In this document: one piece after another, positions 1 to 8,714 of the stretch
Layout: every line of letters starts with the position of its first letter
Position numbering within the stretch: position 1 is the stretch's first letter
Assembly: GCF_051857475.1 (NCBI RefSeq)
Contig: NZ_JBPZGZ010000001.1
Coordinates: 806,001-870,000, forward strand
Reading direction: 5' to 3'
DNA: 64,000 nt
Source: Pelomonas sp051857475
GTDB taxonomy: Bacteria > Pseudomonadota > Gammaproteobacteria > Burkholderiales > Burkholderiaceae_C
Position numbers and translations under genes: made by a program
The notes under the pieces: generated by a model
Told to the model about the DNA's origin: nothing
Database searches by the model: none
Seen by the model: only the letters and a program-made list of their open reading frames with translations

Positions 1-1148
1 ACGTCCAGGTAGCGGGCCAAGTCGTCCTCCTCGTCGGGCGTGAGGTCGACCGAGGCAGCGGACCTAGCGACCGACCCCTCGTGGGCCGTGTCGCGCAGTA
101 GCACGAGGGAGCGCAGCGGCGCCACGCTGGCGATGTGGGGCGAGTGGGTGGTCAGCAGCAACGACACGGGTTGGGCTTCGCCTTCCTCGCCGGCCAAGCC
201 TTCGAAGAGGTGGCGGTAGACCGAGCGCTGCAGGTGAGGGTGCAGGTGCGCCTCAGGTTCCTCGATCGCCAGCAGCGCGTGGTCGCGCTTGTTCTCGGCC
301 ATCATCTGCCGAAGCTCCAACGCCTTGAGCGTCAGAAAGGCGACGTTAGCCGACCCCAAGCTCGCATCTCCGATGGTGCGTAGACCATCGTCGATTAGCA
401 GTCGCAGGTTGCGAAACAACCGCCGGACATCCGTGGTGCCAAACCCAAAGCTGAGCTCGATGTCCTGCTTGGGGCCGCTCATCAACGCGAACTGCTGCTG
501 GAGCTGCTGCTCAAGGGTTTGGACGGACGGGAACTGGGCCAGCTTGTCGGTGGCCGTCGCCACCGCCGCCCGCACGTCGTTGAGATCGTCCGTGGATACG
601 GCGGCGAAGGCACGCTCCAGGAGCGGGCGCAGGGGCGACTTGCGCCACAGGGCCAGGTCGCCTTCCGCGTCCCTGAGGGCTGGCAGCAGGTCCATGGAGA
701 TGCGCCGGCGCAATTCGTGCCCGAAGCGCTTGGACTCAGACTCTCCCCCGTAGCAGACGAATTCGTAGTCGTCGTCAGATTCGGGGAAGCCCTCCAGGTC
801 GGGCTGCGGCCGGAACTCGTAGGTGAGCCGCACCGTGTGCGCGTCATCGTCCAGCCGGTAGTCGGTCAGCTGGGCCAGCAGGTCCGGGTCGTTCTCGAAA
901 TCCTGCAGCTCGACCAGGATGACGATCTTGCTGTCCTCCAGCGGCTCACCCAGGCCGTCATGGAAGTCGCCCTGGTCCAACTGCCGGGCGCTGTCAGGCA
1001 GGCTTGGATCGAAGATCAGCCGCAGGGCGTGCAGCAGATTGCTCTTGCCCACGCGGTTCTCGCCCACGATCACCACGTCGCCATCGACGGCGATGTCCAG
1101 CTTCCAGAAGTTTCGGAAGTTCTCGATGCGAATACGTGTGAGCTTCAT
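1..1148 (-). CDS. OLD-family ATP-dependent nuclease, N-terminal part (runs off left edge)
   Basis: This reading frame has no stop before the left edge, so only the first 382 codons are present. The protein starts MKLTRIRIENFRNFW, the usual beginning of RecF/SMC-like ABC ATPases. It carries a Walker A, GENRVGKS, at residues 29-36, and near the end of the visible part an ABC-type Walker B region (LLAIEEPEAHLHPHLQ) followed by the H-loop-like LLTTHSPHIAS. This order is typical of OLD (overcoming lysogenization defect) proteins, whose TOPRIM nuclease domain would lie beyond the edge. OLD proteins act alone or with a helicase partner (Gabija) in phage defence; whether a partner exists cannot be seen. 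It is divergent from the IetAS genes, which suggests a defence cluster. Confidence 0.85.
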   Translation of the reverse strand, partial: MKLTRIRIENFRNFWKLDIAVDGDVVIVGENRVGKSNLLHALRLIFDPSLPDSARQLDQGDFHDGLGEPLEDSKIVILVELQDFENDPDLLAQLTDYRLDDDAHTVRLTYEFRPQPDLEGFPESDDDYEFVCYGGESESKRFGHELRRRISMDLLPALRDAEGDLALWRKSPLRPLLERAFAAVSTDDLNDVRAAVATATDKLAQFPSVQTLEQQLQQQFALMSGPKQDIELSFGFGTTDVRRLFRNLRLLIDDGLRTIGDASLGSANVAFLTLKALELRQMMAENKRDHALLAIEEPEAHLHPHLQRSVYRHLFEGLAGEEGEAQPVSLLLTTHSPHIASVAPLRSLVLLRDTAHEGSVARSAASVDLTPDEEDDLARYLD

Positions 1149-1461
1149 GGTTCCCTCTCCCTGGTTCGCCCGGCGCCGCACCGATGGAGATCGGCGCGGT
1201 CGCTCACGGCGACACGTCGCTGCGTGCGTTGATGCCCGCGAATCTACCGCAGCCTGCAGGCATACGGCGTTGCCAGCGGCTGGCGTTGTTGTTCCAGTTC
1301 AGCTGCAGTCATTTACTGTTAATGCATACAGTACTATGCTGCACTTCAGGCTGCGGCAGGATAAGAAAACCATCGAATGTTCCAGACTTGTCTGCAGAAG
1401 GGTGCGCTTGTGCTCTTTTAAATCAATGAGTTAGGCGCGTTTATTGGCATCGTTTTCTTGG

Positions 1462-1502
1462 TTGGAACAGTTTCATAGGATGCGTGATAGCATCTGTTCC
1501 AA
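1462..1502. promoter_or_regulatory. Inverted repeat, candidate operator upstream of ietA
   Basis: Perfect 9-bp arms TTGGAACAG (1462-1470) and CTGTTCCAA (1494-1502) flank 23 bases that include the A/T-richer stretch where a promoter would be expected. Half-sites recur downstream as GGAACA near 1540 and TGTTCC near 1573. The repeat lies over the most upstream possible GTG start at 1484, which argues that translation begins further down. The regulator is unknown; the helix-turn-helix at the end of IetA itself is one possibility. The rest of 1149-1564 is non-coding and moderately A/T-rich. Confidence 0.5.
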
Positions 1503-1564
1503 TTCAAACGAACGCACGTATTCGGAGTCAGTCAAAGGTGGAACAAAAGGCCAAAGAGGAGTTG

Positions 1565-2659
1565 ATGAGTTTGTTCCAGGACGCCATCCGCACCGGCGGT
1601 GCGGCGCTGGAGATGCGCGTCCGACGGTTCGCGAGCTTCGTGCGCACCTCGGACCCCGAACTCGCCCAGGCGGTGGCCGCACTGGTCATGAACGATCCCA
1701 CGCGAGCCTTTGGCGGGGATGCCGCCGTGCGCACGTCGCCGGTGGATTCGGACACCAAGCTGCCGCTGGTTCGCATCGAGCCCGCCAGCACCCCGCGCGG
1801 CGAGCCGGTGCTGACCGAGGCCACCCGTGCCGAGGTGGAACGCGTCGTGAGGGAGCGTCATGCTTCGGACCGGCTGATCGCCGCCGGACTGATGCCGGTA
1901 CGCTCGGTGCTGATGAGCGGCCCGCCCGGCGTGGGCAAGACGATGACAGCTGGCTGGCTGGCCAAGCAGCTGGGACTACCGCTGTTCACGCTGGACCTGG
2001 CGAGCGTCATGAGCAGCTACCTCGGCAAGACCGGCGCGAACGTCCGCGCGGTACTCAACCATGCGCAAGAGCACCCCTGCGTACTGCTGCTGGACGAGTT
2101 CGATTCGATCGCTAAACGGCGCGACGACGACAGCGACGTGGGCGAGCTCAAGCGGCTGGTGACCGTCATTCTGCAAACGATCGACGACTGGTCACCGTTG
2201 TCGCTGCTCGTAGCGGCGACAAACCACGGCGAACTACTCGACCCGGCTGTGTGGCGGCGTTTCGATGTGACGCTGAATTTCAGCCTGCCGGACCCCGCGC
2301 AGCGGGCCCAGCTGCTGCGCGCGCATGGCGTGGCTGACGAGGTGGCCAACGCCATCAGCGCGGTCATCGAAGGCCAGACCTTCTCGGCCATCTCGCGCGC
2401 TTTGGACTCGGCTCGCAAGCAGACGATCCTGGAAGGCGTGCCGTTCGAGGAGGCGCTGGTGGCCTGGGCTCTGGCATTCAGCGCCACGTCGGGCAAGCCG
2501 TCGTCGGCCATCGAGCGGCAGCGTCGCGACCTGCGGGCGCTGGTCTATCACGGGCGCAACCTGTCCACGCGCGAGATTGCCGACCAGATTGGCACCTCGC
2601 ACACCACCGTCATTCGATCGCTGAAGCGATTCCACGGAGGAGATGATGCCGGGACCTAA
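1565..2659 (+). CDS. ietA: IetA-like AAA+ ATPase of an IetAS defence/stability pair
   Basis: The protein of 364 residues is an AAA+ ATPase with Walker A GPPGVGKT at residues 119-126 and Walker B LLLDEFD with D177 and E178. A C-terminal helix-turn-helix-like segment (STREIADQIGTSHTTVIRSL) lies around residues 333-355. ATG 1565 follows AAAGAGGAG at a short spacing of 3 bases; GTG 1538 and GTG 1484 are in-frame alternatives, the latter disfavoured because it lies inside an inverted repeat. The gene overlaps the downstream subtilase gene by 17 bases, so the two are co-translated. ATPase plus subtilisin-like protease in this order is IetAS, first described as a plasmid stability/incompatibility pair in Agrobacterium and later recovered in an anti-phage defence screen. 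The ATPase probably controls the protease. Confidence 0.85.
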   Translation: MSLFQDAIRTGGAALEMRVRRFASFVRTSDPELAQAVAALVMNDPTRAFGGDAAVRTSPVDSDTKLPLVRIEPASTPRGEPVLTEATRAEVERVVRERHASDRLIAAGLMPVRSVLMSGPPGVGKTMTAGWLAKQLGLPLFTLDLASVMSSYLGKTGANVRAVLNHAQEHPCVLLLDEFDSIAKRRDDDSDVGELKRLVTVILQTIDDWSPLSLLVAATNHGELLDPAVWRRFDVTLNFSLPDPAQRAQLLRAHGVADEVANAISAVIEGQTFSAISRALDSARKQTILEGVPFEEALVAWALAFSATSGKPSSAIERQRRDLRALVYHGRNLSTREIADQIGTSHTTVIRSLKRFHGGDDAGT

Positions 2660-4829
2660 GCTACTGATCGGCAATGGCCAGGTGCTGGCGGGGCCAATCC
2701 CGCGGCCGCCTGGGGGCGGCAAGACCAAGCAGCCTTACTACACCATTGAGCAGGCTCGCCTGCGGCTGGGACCAGCTCTCGGCGACATCGTGGCTGCCGC
2801 GGGCAAGCTTCCCGAATCGGCCAAACCACGCGGAGAAGCCACCAGCGTCGTCACCGTGCACCCGGCCTTCCAGGCCAAGACCCACCTTCCCGGCGACGTC
2901 TTTCAACGCGCTGGGCTGCGCACTGTCGGCAGCAAGCCGGCGATGGTGACGCCCGATGTCGATCCGCGTCAGAACGCGCCGCTGGGCGAACAGCCCACGG
3001 CCGAGCTCTACATCACCGGCACCGCGGCGGCGTTCGATGCGCTGCACAAGATGCTGATGTCGAAGAAGACTGGCAAGGGCGTGCAGCGGGAGCTGTGCAA
3101 GCTGGAAGCCATCCGCTTCCTGACGCCTCAGGAGCGGCTGCTGCGGCTGGACGGCGACGAGGCGGAGATCCCGATCGAGATCGTCCTGCACGGGCAGGGC
3201 ACCGACACCGATCTGCTTGACGGTTTCGAGCGTTTCTCGGCGCAATGCGGCGCCAAGGTGTTCAAGGGCAAGCAACTGGCCGTGCCTGGCCTCGTGTTCA
3301 TGCCCGGTGTGGTGCCGCGGAGCAAGCTCGACGAGTTCGCCAGCTTTACCGCGCTGCGCGCCGTGCGCCGGCTGCCGAAGCTGCGCTTGAACCGCCCCAC
3401 GGTCCGACAAAAGCTCACCGTGGCCGCGCCTAAGCTGCCGGATGCCGATGCCCTGGACCCCGGCCTGCGCCTGGCGGTCTTCGACGGTGGCCTCGGCGCC
3501 AAGGACTTTGCCCGATGGGCCACTGAGGAGGTCCCCGTCGACCTGATCAACACGCATGCGGACTACCTGTCGCACGGCACGGAGGTGACGTCGGCGCTGC
3601 TGTTCGGCGACGTGCCGGACGGCGCTACCGAGTTGCCTCGCCCGTTCTTCAACATCACGCACCACCGGGTGGTCGGCCGCGCCGACGAAGCGGATCCGGA
3701 CCTCTACGACTGCATGAAGCGCATCGACGCCGTGCTGGGTGGTGGCGGCATCGACTTCGCCAACATCTCGTTGGGACCGCGCATGGCTATCGACGATGGC
3801 CACCCGCATGCCTGGACCTCGATGCTGGACGCGCACCTCGCGTCGGGTGTGACGCTGCTGTCCGTGGCCGTGGGCAACGACGGTGCAATCCAGGGACCGA
3901 TGGCCCGGATCCAGCCGCCGGCCGACGCCGTGAACGCGCTTGCCGTCGGCGCGGCGGATTCCACCGGCTTCATGTGGGGCCGCGCCGCCTACAGCTGCGT
4001 CGGTCCCGGCCGCTCGCCGGGGCTGATCAAGCCCGACGGGCTGGCGTTCGGCGGCACGGACGCGCAGCCCCTGGCGCTGCTGAATCCGCTGTCCGGCGGC
4101 CTGACCGGCGTGCAGGGCACCAGCTTCGCCGCTCCCCTGGTGCTGCGTACGGCGGCCGCAGCTCGCGCCATGTCCGAGACGCCGCTCGCCGCGACCGCGC
4201 TGCGAGCGCTGCTCATCCACCGCGCTGAGCCGGGCGGCCACCATCAGACCGACGTCGGCTGGGGACGCTTCCCGCAGCTGCCTGAGGATCTTCTGACCTG
4301 CTCGGATGGCGAGGCGACGATCCTGTACCAGGGTCATCTCACGGCCGGCGGCATCATGCGCATCGGGCTGCCGATTCCTGCCGTGCCGCTTGGGGTCAAG
4401 CTGCGCATCACCGCAACGTTCTGCTTTGCCTCGCCGGTGGATCCGGCTGACCCGGTGAACTACACCCGCCACGGCCTAACGATCACGTTCCGGCCCATGG
4501 GCTCGGGCTCGTCAGAGCCGTTCTTCTCGTCGGCCATCCACGGCAGCAGTGAGCAGGACCTGCGCCGCGATGCTCACAAGTGGGAGACCGTCCTGCATCG
4601 CACACGCGTCTACCCGGCCGAACAGCTGCTCGACGCCTGCTTCGATGTGGATCACGGTGCGCGCGAGCATGGCCTTCGGGTGGACAACAAGCATGTGCCG
4701 CCGCTGCCCTATGTGCTGGTGGCCACCATCGCCAGCGACAAGGGCGAACCGGTATACCAGGCGGTGCGGCAGAAGTTCAGCATGCTCACGCCGATCCACC
4801 TGCGCGACCGCGTGCGCCTGCGCCGCTGA
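2643..4829 (+). CDS. ietS: IetS-like subtilisin-family serine protease
   Basis: A 728-residue S8-family protease with the complete catalytic triad: Asp281 in AVFDGG, His311 in LSHGTEV and Ser494 in GTSFAAP. About 240 residues precede the catalytic domain and about 180 follow it; no signal peptide or membrane segment is visible, so it should act in the cytoplasm. ATG 2643 is preceded by GGAGG and overlaps the end of ietA; a second ATG follows immediately at 2646. With ietA it forms the two-gene IetAS system, in which the protease is presumably the effector and the AAA+ protein the sensor or regulator. The target protein is not known from the sequence. Confidence 0.87.
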   Translation: MMPGPKLLIGNGQVLAGPIPRPPGGGKTKQPYYTIEQARLRLGPALGDIVAAAGKLPESAKPRGEATSVVTVHPAFQAKTHLPGDVFQRAGLRTVGSKPAMVTPDVDPRQNAPLGEQPTAELYITGTAAAFDALHKMLMSKKTGKGVQRELCKLEAIRFLTPQERLLRLDGDEAEIPIEIVLHGQGTDTDLLDGFERFSAQCGAKVFKGKQLAVPGLVFMPGVVPRSKLDEFASFTALRAVRRLPKLRLNRPTVRQKLTVAAPKLPDADALDPGLRLAVFDGGLGAKDFARWATEEVPVDLINTHADYLSHGTEVTSALLFGDVPDGATELPRPFFNITHHRVVGRADEADPDLYDCMKRIDAVLGGGGIDFANISLGPRMAIDDGHPHAWTSMLDAHLASGVTLLSVAVGNDGAIQGPMARIQPPADAVNALAVGAADSTGFMWGRAAYSCVGPGRSPGLIKPDGLAFGGTDAQPLALLNPLSGGLTGVQGTSFAAPLVLRTAAAARAMSETPLAATALRALLIHRAEPGGHHQTDVGWGRFPQLPEDLLTCSDGEATILYQGHLTAGGIMRIGLPIPAVPLGVKLRITATFCFASPVDPADPVNYTRHGLTITFRPMGSGSSEPFFSSAIHGSSEQDLRRDAHKWETVLHRTRVYPAEQLLDACFDVDHGAREHGLRVDNKHVPPLPYVLVATIASDKGEPVYQAVRQKFSMLTPIHLRDRVRLRR

Positions 4830-4836
4830 CGGGGCC

Positions 4837-6102
4837 TCACCAGCCGATGCGGTGCGCGCCGCTGACCGCGGCATGTCGGGCATCGTCTTCCCCGTGAACG
4901 TAGATACTGGTCGTCGCTAGGTTGGCATGGCCCAGCGTGTCGCGCACATGGCGAAGGTCAACGTCGTTGGCGAGGCTGGAGCCGGCGGTGTGGCGCAGCC
5001 AGTGGGCCGAGGCTGCCCTGAGTTTTTCGGCCTGTTCAGGGCCGCGGCCTTCCTTCAGCCAGCGCTCGGCGGCCGCCGAGAACACCCCCTTCAGGATGCC
5101 GTGAATCGCGCTGCGTGTCATCGCTGCGGGCCAGTCGGGCGCGGGATGGCTGGCGCGACGCCACGCGACGGGCAGGAGCAGCGGGGAGGGCTCGCCGGCC
5201 TGCGGCAGATCCGGCAATCCCAGCGCGCGCCGGTAGGCCATGAGCTCGACCATCAACTCAGTCGTCGCGGGCACCAGGCGCTGCTTGCCGCCTTTGCCCA
5301 GCACCTGCAGCCACCAGCGTGGCTCCCCCGACTTGGCGTCCGACCGCATGAAGAAGTCGCCCATGCCGTTGCCGACCACCTCAGAGATGCGCAAGCCGCC
5401 GAGGAACAGCAGACTGAACAGCCACCGTGCGCGCCCATAGGTGGCCAGCTGGCGGGGCGTGTCCTGCGGCATGGCGAGGATGGTTCCGCGCACGGCCTCC
5501 CAGAGGTCGGTCTCCAGGAAGCGCGAGACACGCGGCTTGGGTGCCATGCCGCGCCGTTTGCTCAGGGCCAATGGGTTGCCGGCCAGGTAGCCGGCCTCGA
5601 CCAGCCATGACAGCAGTGAATTCAGCACCGTCATGGACTGGCGGATGCTGGTTTCGGAAAGCGGTCCGGCAAACGGGCGCCAGCGTTGGTCCCGTCGGGC
5701 CGCTTTGCGGCCAGGCGCCATGACCCAGCGCTCGGCGGGCTGCGGATTGGCCAGGAAGCGCCGGTAGAACAGGAAGTCCTCGTGCGTCAGCGACGACAGT
5801 GGCTTGCCGCGCTCAGTTGCCGCCCACAGCAGGATGCGTTCGGCCTCGCGCCGGCAGTTCGCGAGGGTGTTGGGGCTGTCGGCGTAGCGGGCCAGCCAGG
5901 CGAGGACGGCCGCTTGATCGGTGTCGGCGCTGATCTGCGAACGACCGCTGTGCGATCGGTTGGTGCCCGTTTTGCCGGTCAGCGTATCGATCATCACGAC
6001 ATCGCCAAGCGAGGCGAGGGCCGGGGCGCCAACGGGCTCGGTTTCGGCGGTCTGCAGGGTCTCGCGCATCGCTGACAGTGGCTTTTGACAGAGTTTTGAC
6101 AC
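4837..6102 (-). CDS. Tyrosine recombinase/integrase, catalytically complete
   Basis: The protein (421 residues from GTG 6102; ATG 6069 is an alternative) has an N-terminal SAM-like core-binding region and a C-terminal tyrosine recombinase domain. The catalytic set is intact: Arg in GGLRISEV, Lys in GKGGKQRLVP, the HxxR box in HWLRHTAGS, His in LGHANLAT and the Tyr in TSIYVHGE. It converges on ietS with only 7 bases between stops. It is divergent from the KfrA-like gene across a palindrome-rich region. Its middle part aligns clearly with the degenerate recombinase encoded at 21172-22398 (both have a WRPF-GPL motif followed by a similar helix pair). It probably mobilises the surrounding accessory DNA; no flanking att repeats were identified. 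Confidence 0.88.
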   Translation of the reverse strand: MSKLCQKPLSAMRETLQTAETEPVGAPALASLGDVVMIDTLTGKTGTNRSHSGRSQISADTDQAAVLAWLARYADSPNTLANCRREAERILLWAATERGKPLSSLTHEDFLFYRRFLANPQPAERWVMAPGRKAARRDQRWRPFAGPLSETSIRQSMTVLNSLLSWLVEAGYLAGNPLALSKRRGMAPKPRVSRFLETDLWEAVRGTILAMPQDTPRQLATYGRARWLFSLLFLGGLRISEVVGNGMGDFFMRSDAKSGEPRWWLQVLGKGGKQRLVPATTELMVELMAYRRALGLPDLPQAGEPSPLLLPVAWRRASHPAPDWPAAMTRSAIHGILKGVFSAAAERWLKEGRGPEQAEKLRAASAHWLRHTAGSSLANDVDLRHVRDTLGHANLATTSIYVHGEDDARHAAVSGAHRIGW

Positions 6103-6170
6103 TATAGGAATAATGTCAAAAGTCCAACTTTGAAAGTTGGATTTCCAACGTATTACGTTGTAATATCAAC
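6083..6170. promoter_or_regulatory. Palindrome-rich divergent control region of integrase and KfrA-like gene
   Basis: Three copies of TTTTGACA are present, at 6083-6090 and 6094-6101 on this strand and 6114-6121 inverted. A 17-bp perfect palindrome CCAACTTTGAAAGTTGG lies at 6124-6140 and a 15-bp one, CAACGTATTACGTTG, at 6146-6160. A further GTTG/CAAC pair lies at 6157-6170, just before the KfrA-like start codon. KfrA proteins of plasmids repress their own promoter by binding inverted repeats, so these are the likely operators, and the integrase promoter would fall under the same control. A -35-like TTGACA at 6085-6090 with AATAAT about 18 bases later could serve the rightward gene. Confidence 0.6.
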
Positions 6171-6172
6171 AA

Positions 6173-7216
6173 ATGAGTACCGAAACAGAGATCCTGGCCG
6201 AAGTGGAGGCGCTAAAGGCCAAATTCAGCGATACAAAAACGCTGTACCGCGAAGTTTGCGTCCTGCTGTTCTTCAGGTACGGGATCACGCCGACGGCCAA
6301 CAAGCTCTACCAGTACGTGCGGCGCGGCTCGATGAACGTGCCGACCGAGGAGGTGGGCAAGTTCTGGGACGACCTGCGGCACCGGGCGCGCGTCGACATC
6401 CAGCATCCGGACCTGCCGGAGCCCATCAAGGCCGCGGCGGCCGAAGCCATCGCCGCGCTGTGGAGCCAGGCCACCGAAGCCGCCCGCGGCGAGCTGGCCG
6501 CCGCGCGGCTGGAACTGCAGGCCGACGCCGAGCGTGCCCAGCAGGCGCAGGCAGCCGCCGAGCAGGCCTTGGCCGAAGCGCAAGCCAGGACCGAGGAGAT
6601 CCGGGGCCAGGTGGTCCAGATGCAGGAGTGCCTCCAGCAGGCCCAGGCGGCGCTGGAGGCCGAGCGCCGCGCGCACGCCGGCACGCAAGCGCGGGTCCAG
6701 CAGATGCAAAGCCAGCTGCAAGACGCGGCACGCCAGCAGCAGGCGCTGCAGGACGGCTTCGCGGCCGAACTGGCCAAGGCGCGCGAGGCCGTGGAAGCGG
6801 CCAACGAGCGAGCGACCGGCGCCGAGCGGCGGGCGCTGAAGGAAATCGAGCAGGAGCGCCAGGCGCGCGGCCGGGCCGACAACGCGGCCGAGGCAACACG
6901 CCAGAAGCTGGCCCAGGTGGAGGCAGCCGCCCGCGAGCAAGCCGTCGAGCATGCAGCCAAGGCCACCCGCCTGGAGATCGACGCCAACCAGGCCAAGCTC
7001 GCCCTGGACACTGCCATCAAAGCCCAGGCTGGCCAAGAGGCGCAGGTCGCCGAGCTGCAGCGGCAGCTCACCGACAGCCAGCAGGCAGCGTCGCGCCACG
7101 AGGCGGAGGCAAAGACCTTGCAGGCTCTGGTGGAGCGGTTGGCGCCCGTGCCGGCACCCGACACCAGCACACCCGCGCGCCAGGGGCGCCGCAAGGCCGG
7201 GTCAAGCGGCGCGTGA
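6173..7216 (+). CDS. KfrA-like DNA-binding protein with long coiled coil
   Basis: A protein of 347 residues. The first ~100 residues resemble the KfrA N-terminal DNA-binding domain (plasmid replication region DNA-binding domain). From about residue 105 to 325 it is an almost uninterrupted Ala/Glu/Gln/Arg-rich coiled coil, followed by a basic tail. KfrA proteins are autorepressors that also form a partition-like scaffold. Such genes are also found next to integrases in integrated elements. No Shine-Dalgarno sequence is visible before ATG 6173; the palindromes upstream run up to the start codon. The end overlaps the next gene by 4 bases (GTGA). Part of its coding sequence gives a long G/C-rich open frame in +1 that is not a separate gene. 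Confidence 0.8.
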   Translation: MSTETEILAEVEALKAKFSDTKTLYREVCVLLFFRYGITPTANKLYQYVRRGSMNVPTEEVGKFWDDLRHRARVDIQHPDLPEPIKAAAAEAIAALWSQATEAARGELAAARLELQADAERAQQAQAAAEQALAEAQARTEEIRGQVVQMQECLQQAQAALEAERRAHAGTQARVQQMQSQLQDAARQQQALQDGFAAELAKAREAVEAANERATGAERRALKEIEQERQARGRADNAAEATRQKLAQVEAAAREQAVEHAAKATRLEIDANQAKLALDTAIKAQAGQEAQVAELQRQLTDSQQAASRHEAEAKTLQALVERLAPVPAPDTSTPARQGRRKAGSSGA

Positions 7217-7575
7217 GCGTGGCGGGGGAGGGCGCTGCCGATCCCAAACTGGTGGCGGCGGCCAAGACCATCGGGGACCTGGACGAGCTGGTGCAGCTGA
7301 TCCGCACGGGCCTGGGCCGCGCCAAGCCGTGGCAGCGCCAACTGGCGGCGCGCCTGGGCGACATCGACGGCCTCATGCAGGTGCTGCGGCTGACCATCGC
7401 GATGGACAAGCCGGACGGCGAGATCATCGCCTCGGCCGAGGCTGTCGCCGGGGCCTGCCGCCGCGCCGCGGCGTCGCTCGCGGGCAGCCGCGCGGACTAT
7501 CCGGCGCTGCAGGCGATGGCGCTGGTCGGTGATCTTGGCGAAAAGCTGCGGGCCGCTCTCAACACACTGATGTAG
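7213..7575 (+). CDS. Small protein coupled to the KfrA-like gene, function unknown
   Basis: The 120-residue product begins at GTG 7213, whose GTGA overlaps the stop of the KfrA-like gene, so translation is coupled. The sequence is mostly alpha-helical with repeated Leu/Ala/Arg patterns (LDELVQLIRTGLGRA, LMQVLRLTIAMDK) and no membrane segment. I do not recognise a family. Its position suggests an accessory to the KfrA-like protein or integrase control. The open frame reaches back to 6130, but the part before 7213 is only the shadow of the coiled-coil gene. Confidence 0.6.
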   Translation: MSVAGEGAADPKLVAAAKTIGDLDELVQLIRTGLGRAKPWQRQLAARLGDIDGLMQVLRLTIAMDKPDGEIIASAEAVAGACRRAAASLAGSRADYPALQAMALVGDLGEKLRAALNTLM

Positions 7576-7592
7576 CGCCTTGAAAGGGGCCG

Positions 7593-7823
7593 TCACCCTG
7601 CCTTGCGGCGCAGAGGCTTTGGCTTCGCTGCCCCTCGGGGCTTTGCGATGGCCAGCGGCTTTGGCGAGCCTGCCATGAGACCCGCCGTGTGCCTCGGCTC
7701 GGTCGCACTGAGCGCAAGGAGCTGGTCGCGCGTCAGACCGGTCGCGAACACGCGCGCGGCCTTCTCCGCCAGCTCGGTCGAGATGGTGACGAACTTGCCG
7801 GGGGCGATTCGAATCCGCTTCAT
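7593..7823 (-). CDS. Small basic protein, unknown
   Basis: A 76-residue product from ATG 7823 (MKRIRIAPGKFVTISTEL); ATG 7856 would add 11 residues. The tail is rich in Lys, Pro and Ala (PRGAAKPKPLRRKAG), giving a strongly basic C-terminus. The reading frame stays open far upstream to 8666, but that stretch is antisense to the Xre gene and is not protein-like. It converges with the gene ending at 7575 with 17 bases between them. Function is not recognisable. Confidence 0.5.
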   Translation of the reverse strand: MKRIRIAPGKFVTISTELAEKAARVFATGLTRDQLLALSATEPRHTAGLMAGSPKPLAIAKPRGAAKPKPLRRKAG

Positions 7824-8012
7824 GCTTGCATATTGCCAGCCCGGGACTTTAGCCATCGGTCGTCCACCTTGGCGAGGGTAGGTCTCCGCAGTTTCTGCGC
7901 TTGAGGGTGGCAGGCCGGAACCCGTGGCGGGAGACTGTCGGGTTGCTGTCGTGTCCATCACCACCGGCTCGCCGCACACTGAGCCTGCCGTTGAACCTGG
8001 AAGGACGCCGCC

Positions 8013-8714
8013 GTGACGACCGCCGATGACACCGAGTCCCCGCCCCGCCTGCTGACCGATGCCGAGATCGGCGGCTGCGTGCGTGTTTTCCGGGAACTGC
8101 ACGGCTGGTCGCAGGAGCAACTGGCCGAGATCTCGGGCCTGAGCGTGCGCACCATCCAGCGAATCGAGAAGGGCCAGCCGGCGAACCTGCACACCCGCCG
8201 CGCCCTGGGCCACGCGTTCGAGTTCGAGGACGCCGACGCCCTGAACAAGCCCTTCTCGATCCCCACCGAGGCGCAGCTGAAAGCGCGCAAGGAAAAGTTC
8301 GACCGGGAGCACGTGACCTTGACGGCCCATCCGGTGACGACCGGCCGCCAGCTGGCCACCCTGGTGGAGAACCACATGATGGACCTGTCGGAGCCCGGCT
8401 TTGACATGGAGCGTGAGGCGGCCGAGGCCTTTGCCGTGCTCGTCGACTACATCCACGACTACCGCGACTGCGCCAGTGAATATGCGCAGACGATGAAGCT
8501 GGAGGTCTACGACGAGCTGCAGTCCCAGATCGATGCGCTCAAGGACCTGGGCGTGTCGCTGCGCTATGCCGAACGCAGGCTGATGCTGACCTTCGGTAGC
8601 GACTCGCCTGGCGCCAAGCCCATGGCGACCAGCGCCCTTTACCTCGTCGGCTTCCGCCTGGGCCACGAGCCCGACAGCTTCGTCACCCCGCGCAAGGCGG
8701 GGATCAAGTTCTAG
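8013..8714 (+). CDS. Xre-family helix-turn-helix protein with C-terminal extension
   Basis: The 233-residue protein has a Cro/C1-type helix-turn-helix at about residues 22-65 (IGGCVRVFRELHGWSQEQLAEISGLSVRTIQRIEKGQ written in parts: GWSQEQLAEISGLS then VRTIQRIEKG). A helical C-terminal domain of about 160 residues follows that I do not recognise. It is likely a transcriptional regulator of accessory genes. It starts at GTG 8013 in the shown frame. It stands alone, with non-coding sequence on both sides. Confidence 0.75.
   Translation: MTTADDTESPPRLLTDAEIGGCVRVFRELHGWSQEQLAEISGLSVRTIQRIEKGQPANLHTRRALGHAFEFEDADALNKPFSIPTEAQLKARKEKFDREHVTLTAHPVTTGRQLATLVENHMMDLSEPGFDMEREAAEAFAVLVDYIHDYRDCASEYAQTMKLEVYDELQSQIDALKDLGVSLRYAERRLMLTFGSDSPGAKPMATSALYLVGFRLGHEPDSFVTPRKAGIKF

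Noticed and set aside
2661..4472. 603-codon minus-strand open frame opposite ietS
   Set aside because: Arg/His/Gly-rich shadow of the subtilase gene, whose catalytic triad is on the other strand.
6130..7212. Long forward open frame overlapping the KfrA-like gene
   Set aside because: Gly/Arg/Pro/Ala-rich low-complexity translation typical of a shadow frame in G/C-rich coiled-coil DNA; only its end (from 7213) looks like a real protein.
7824..8666. Upstream extension of the small basic gene on the minus strand
   Set aside because: The extension is antisense to the Xre gene and has no protein-like character; a start at 7823 or 7856 is more reasonable.
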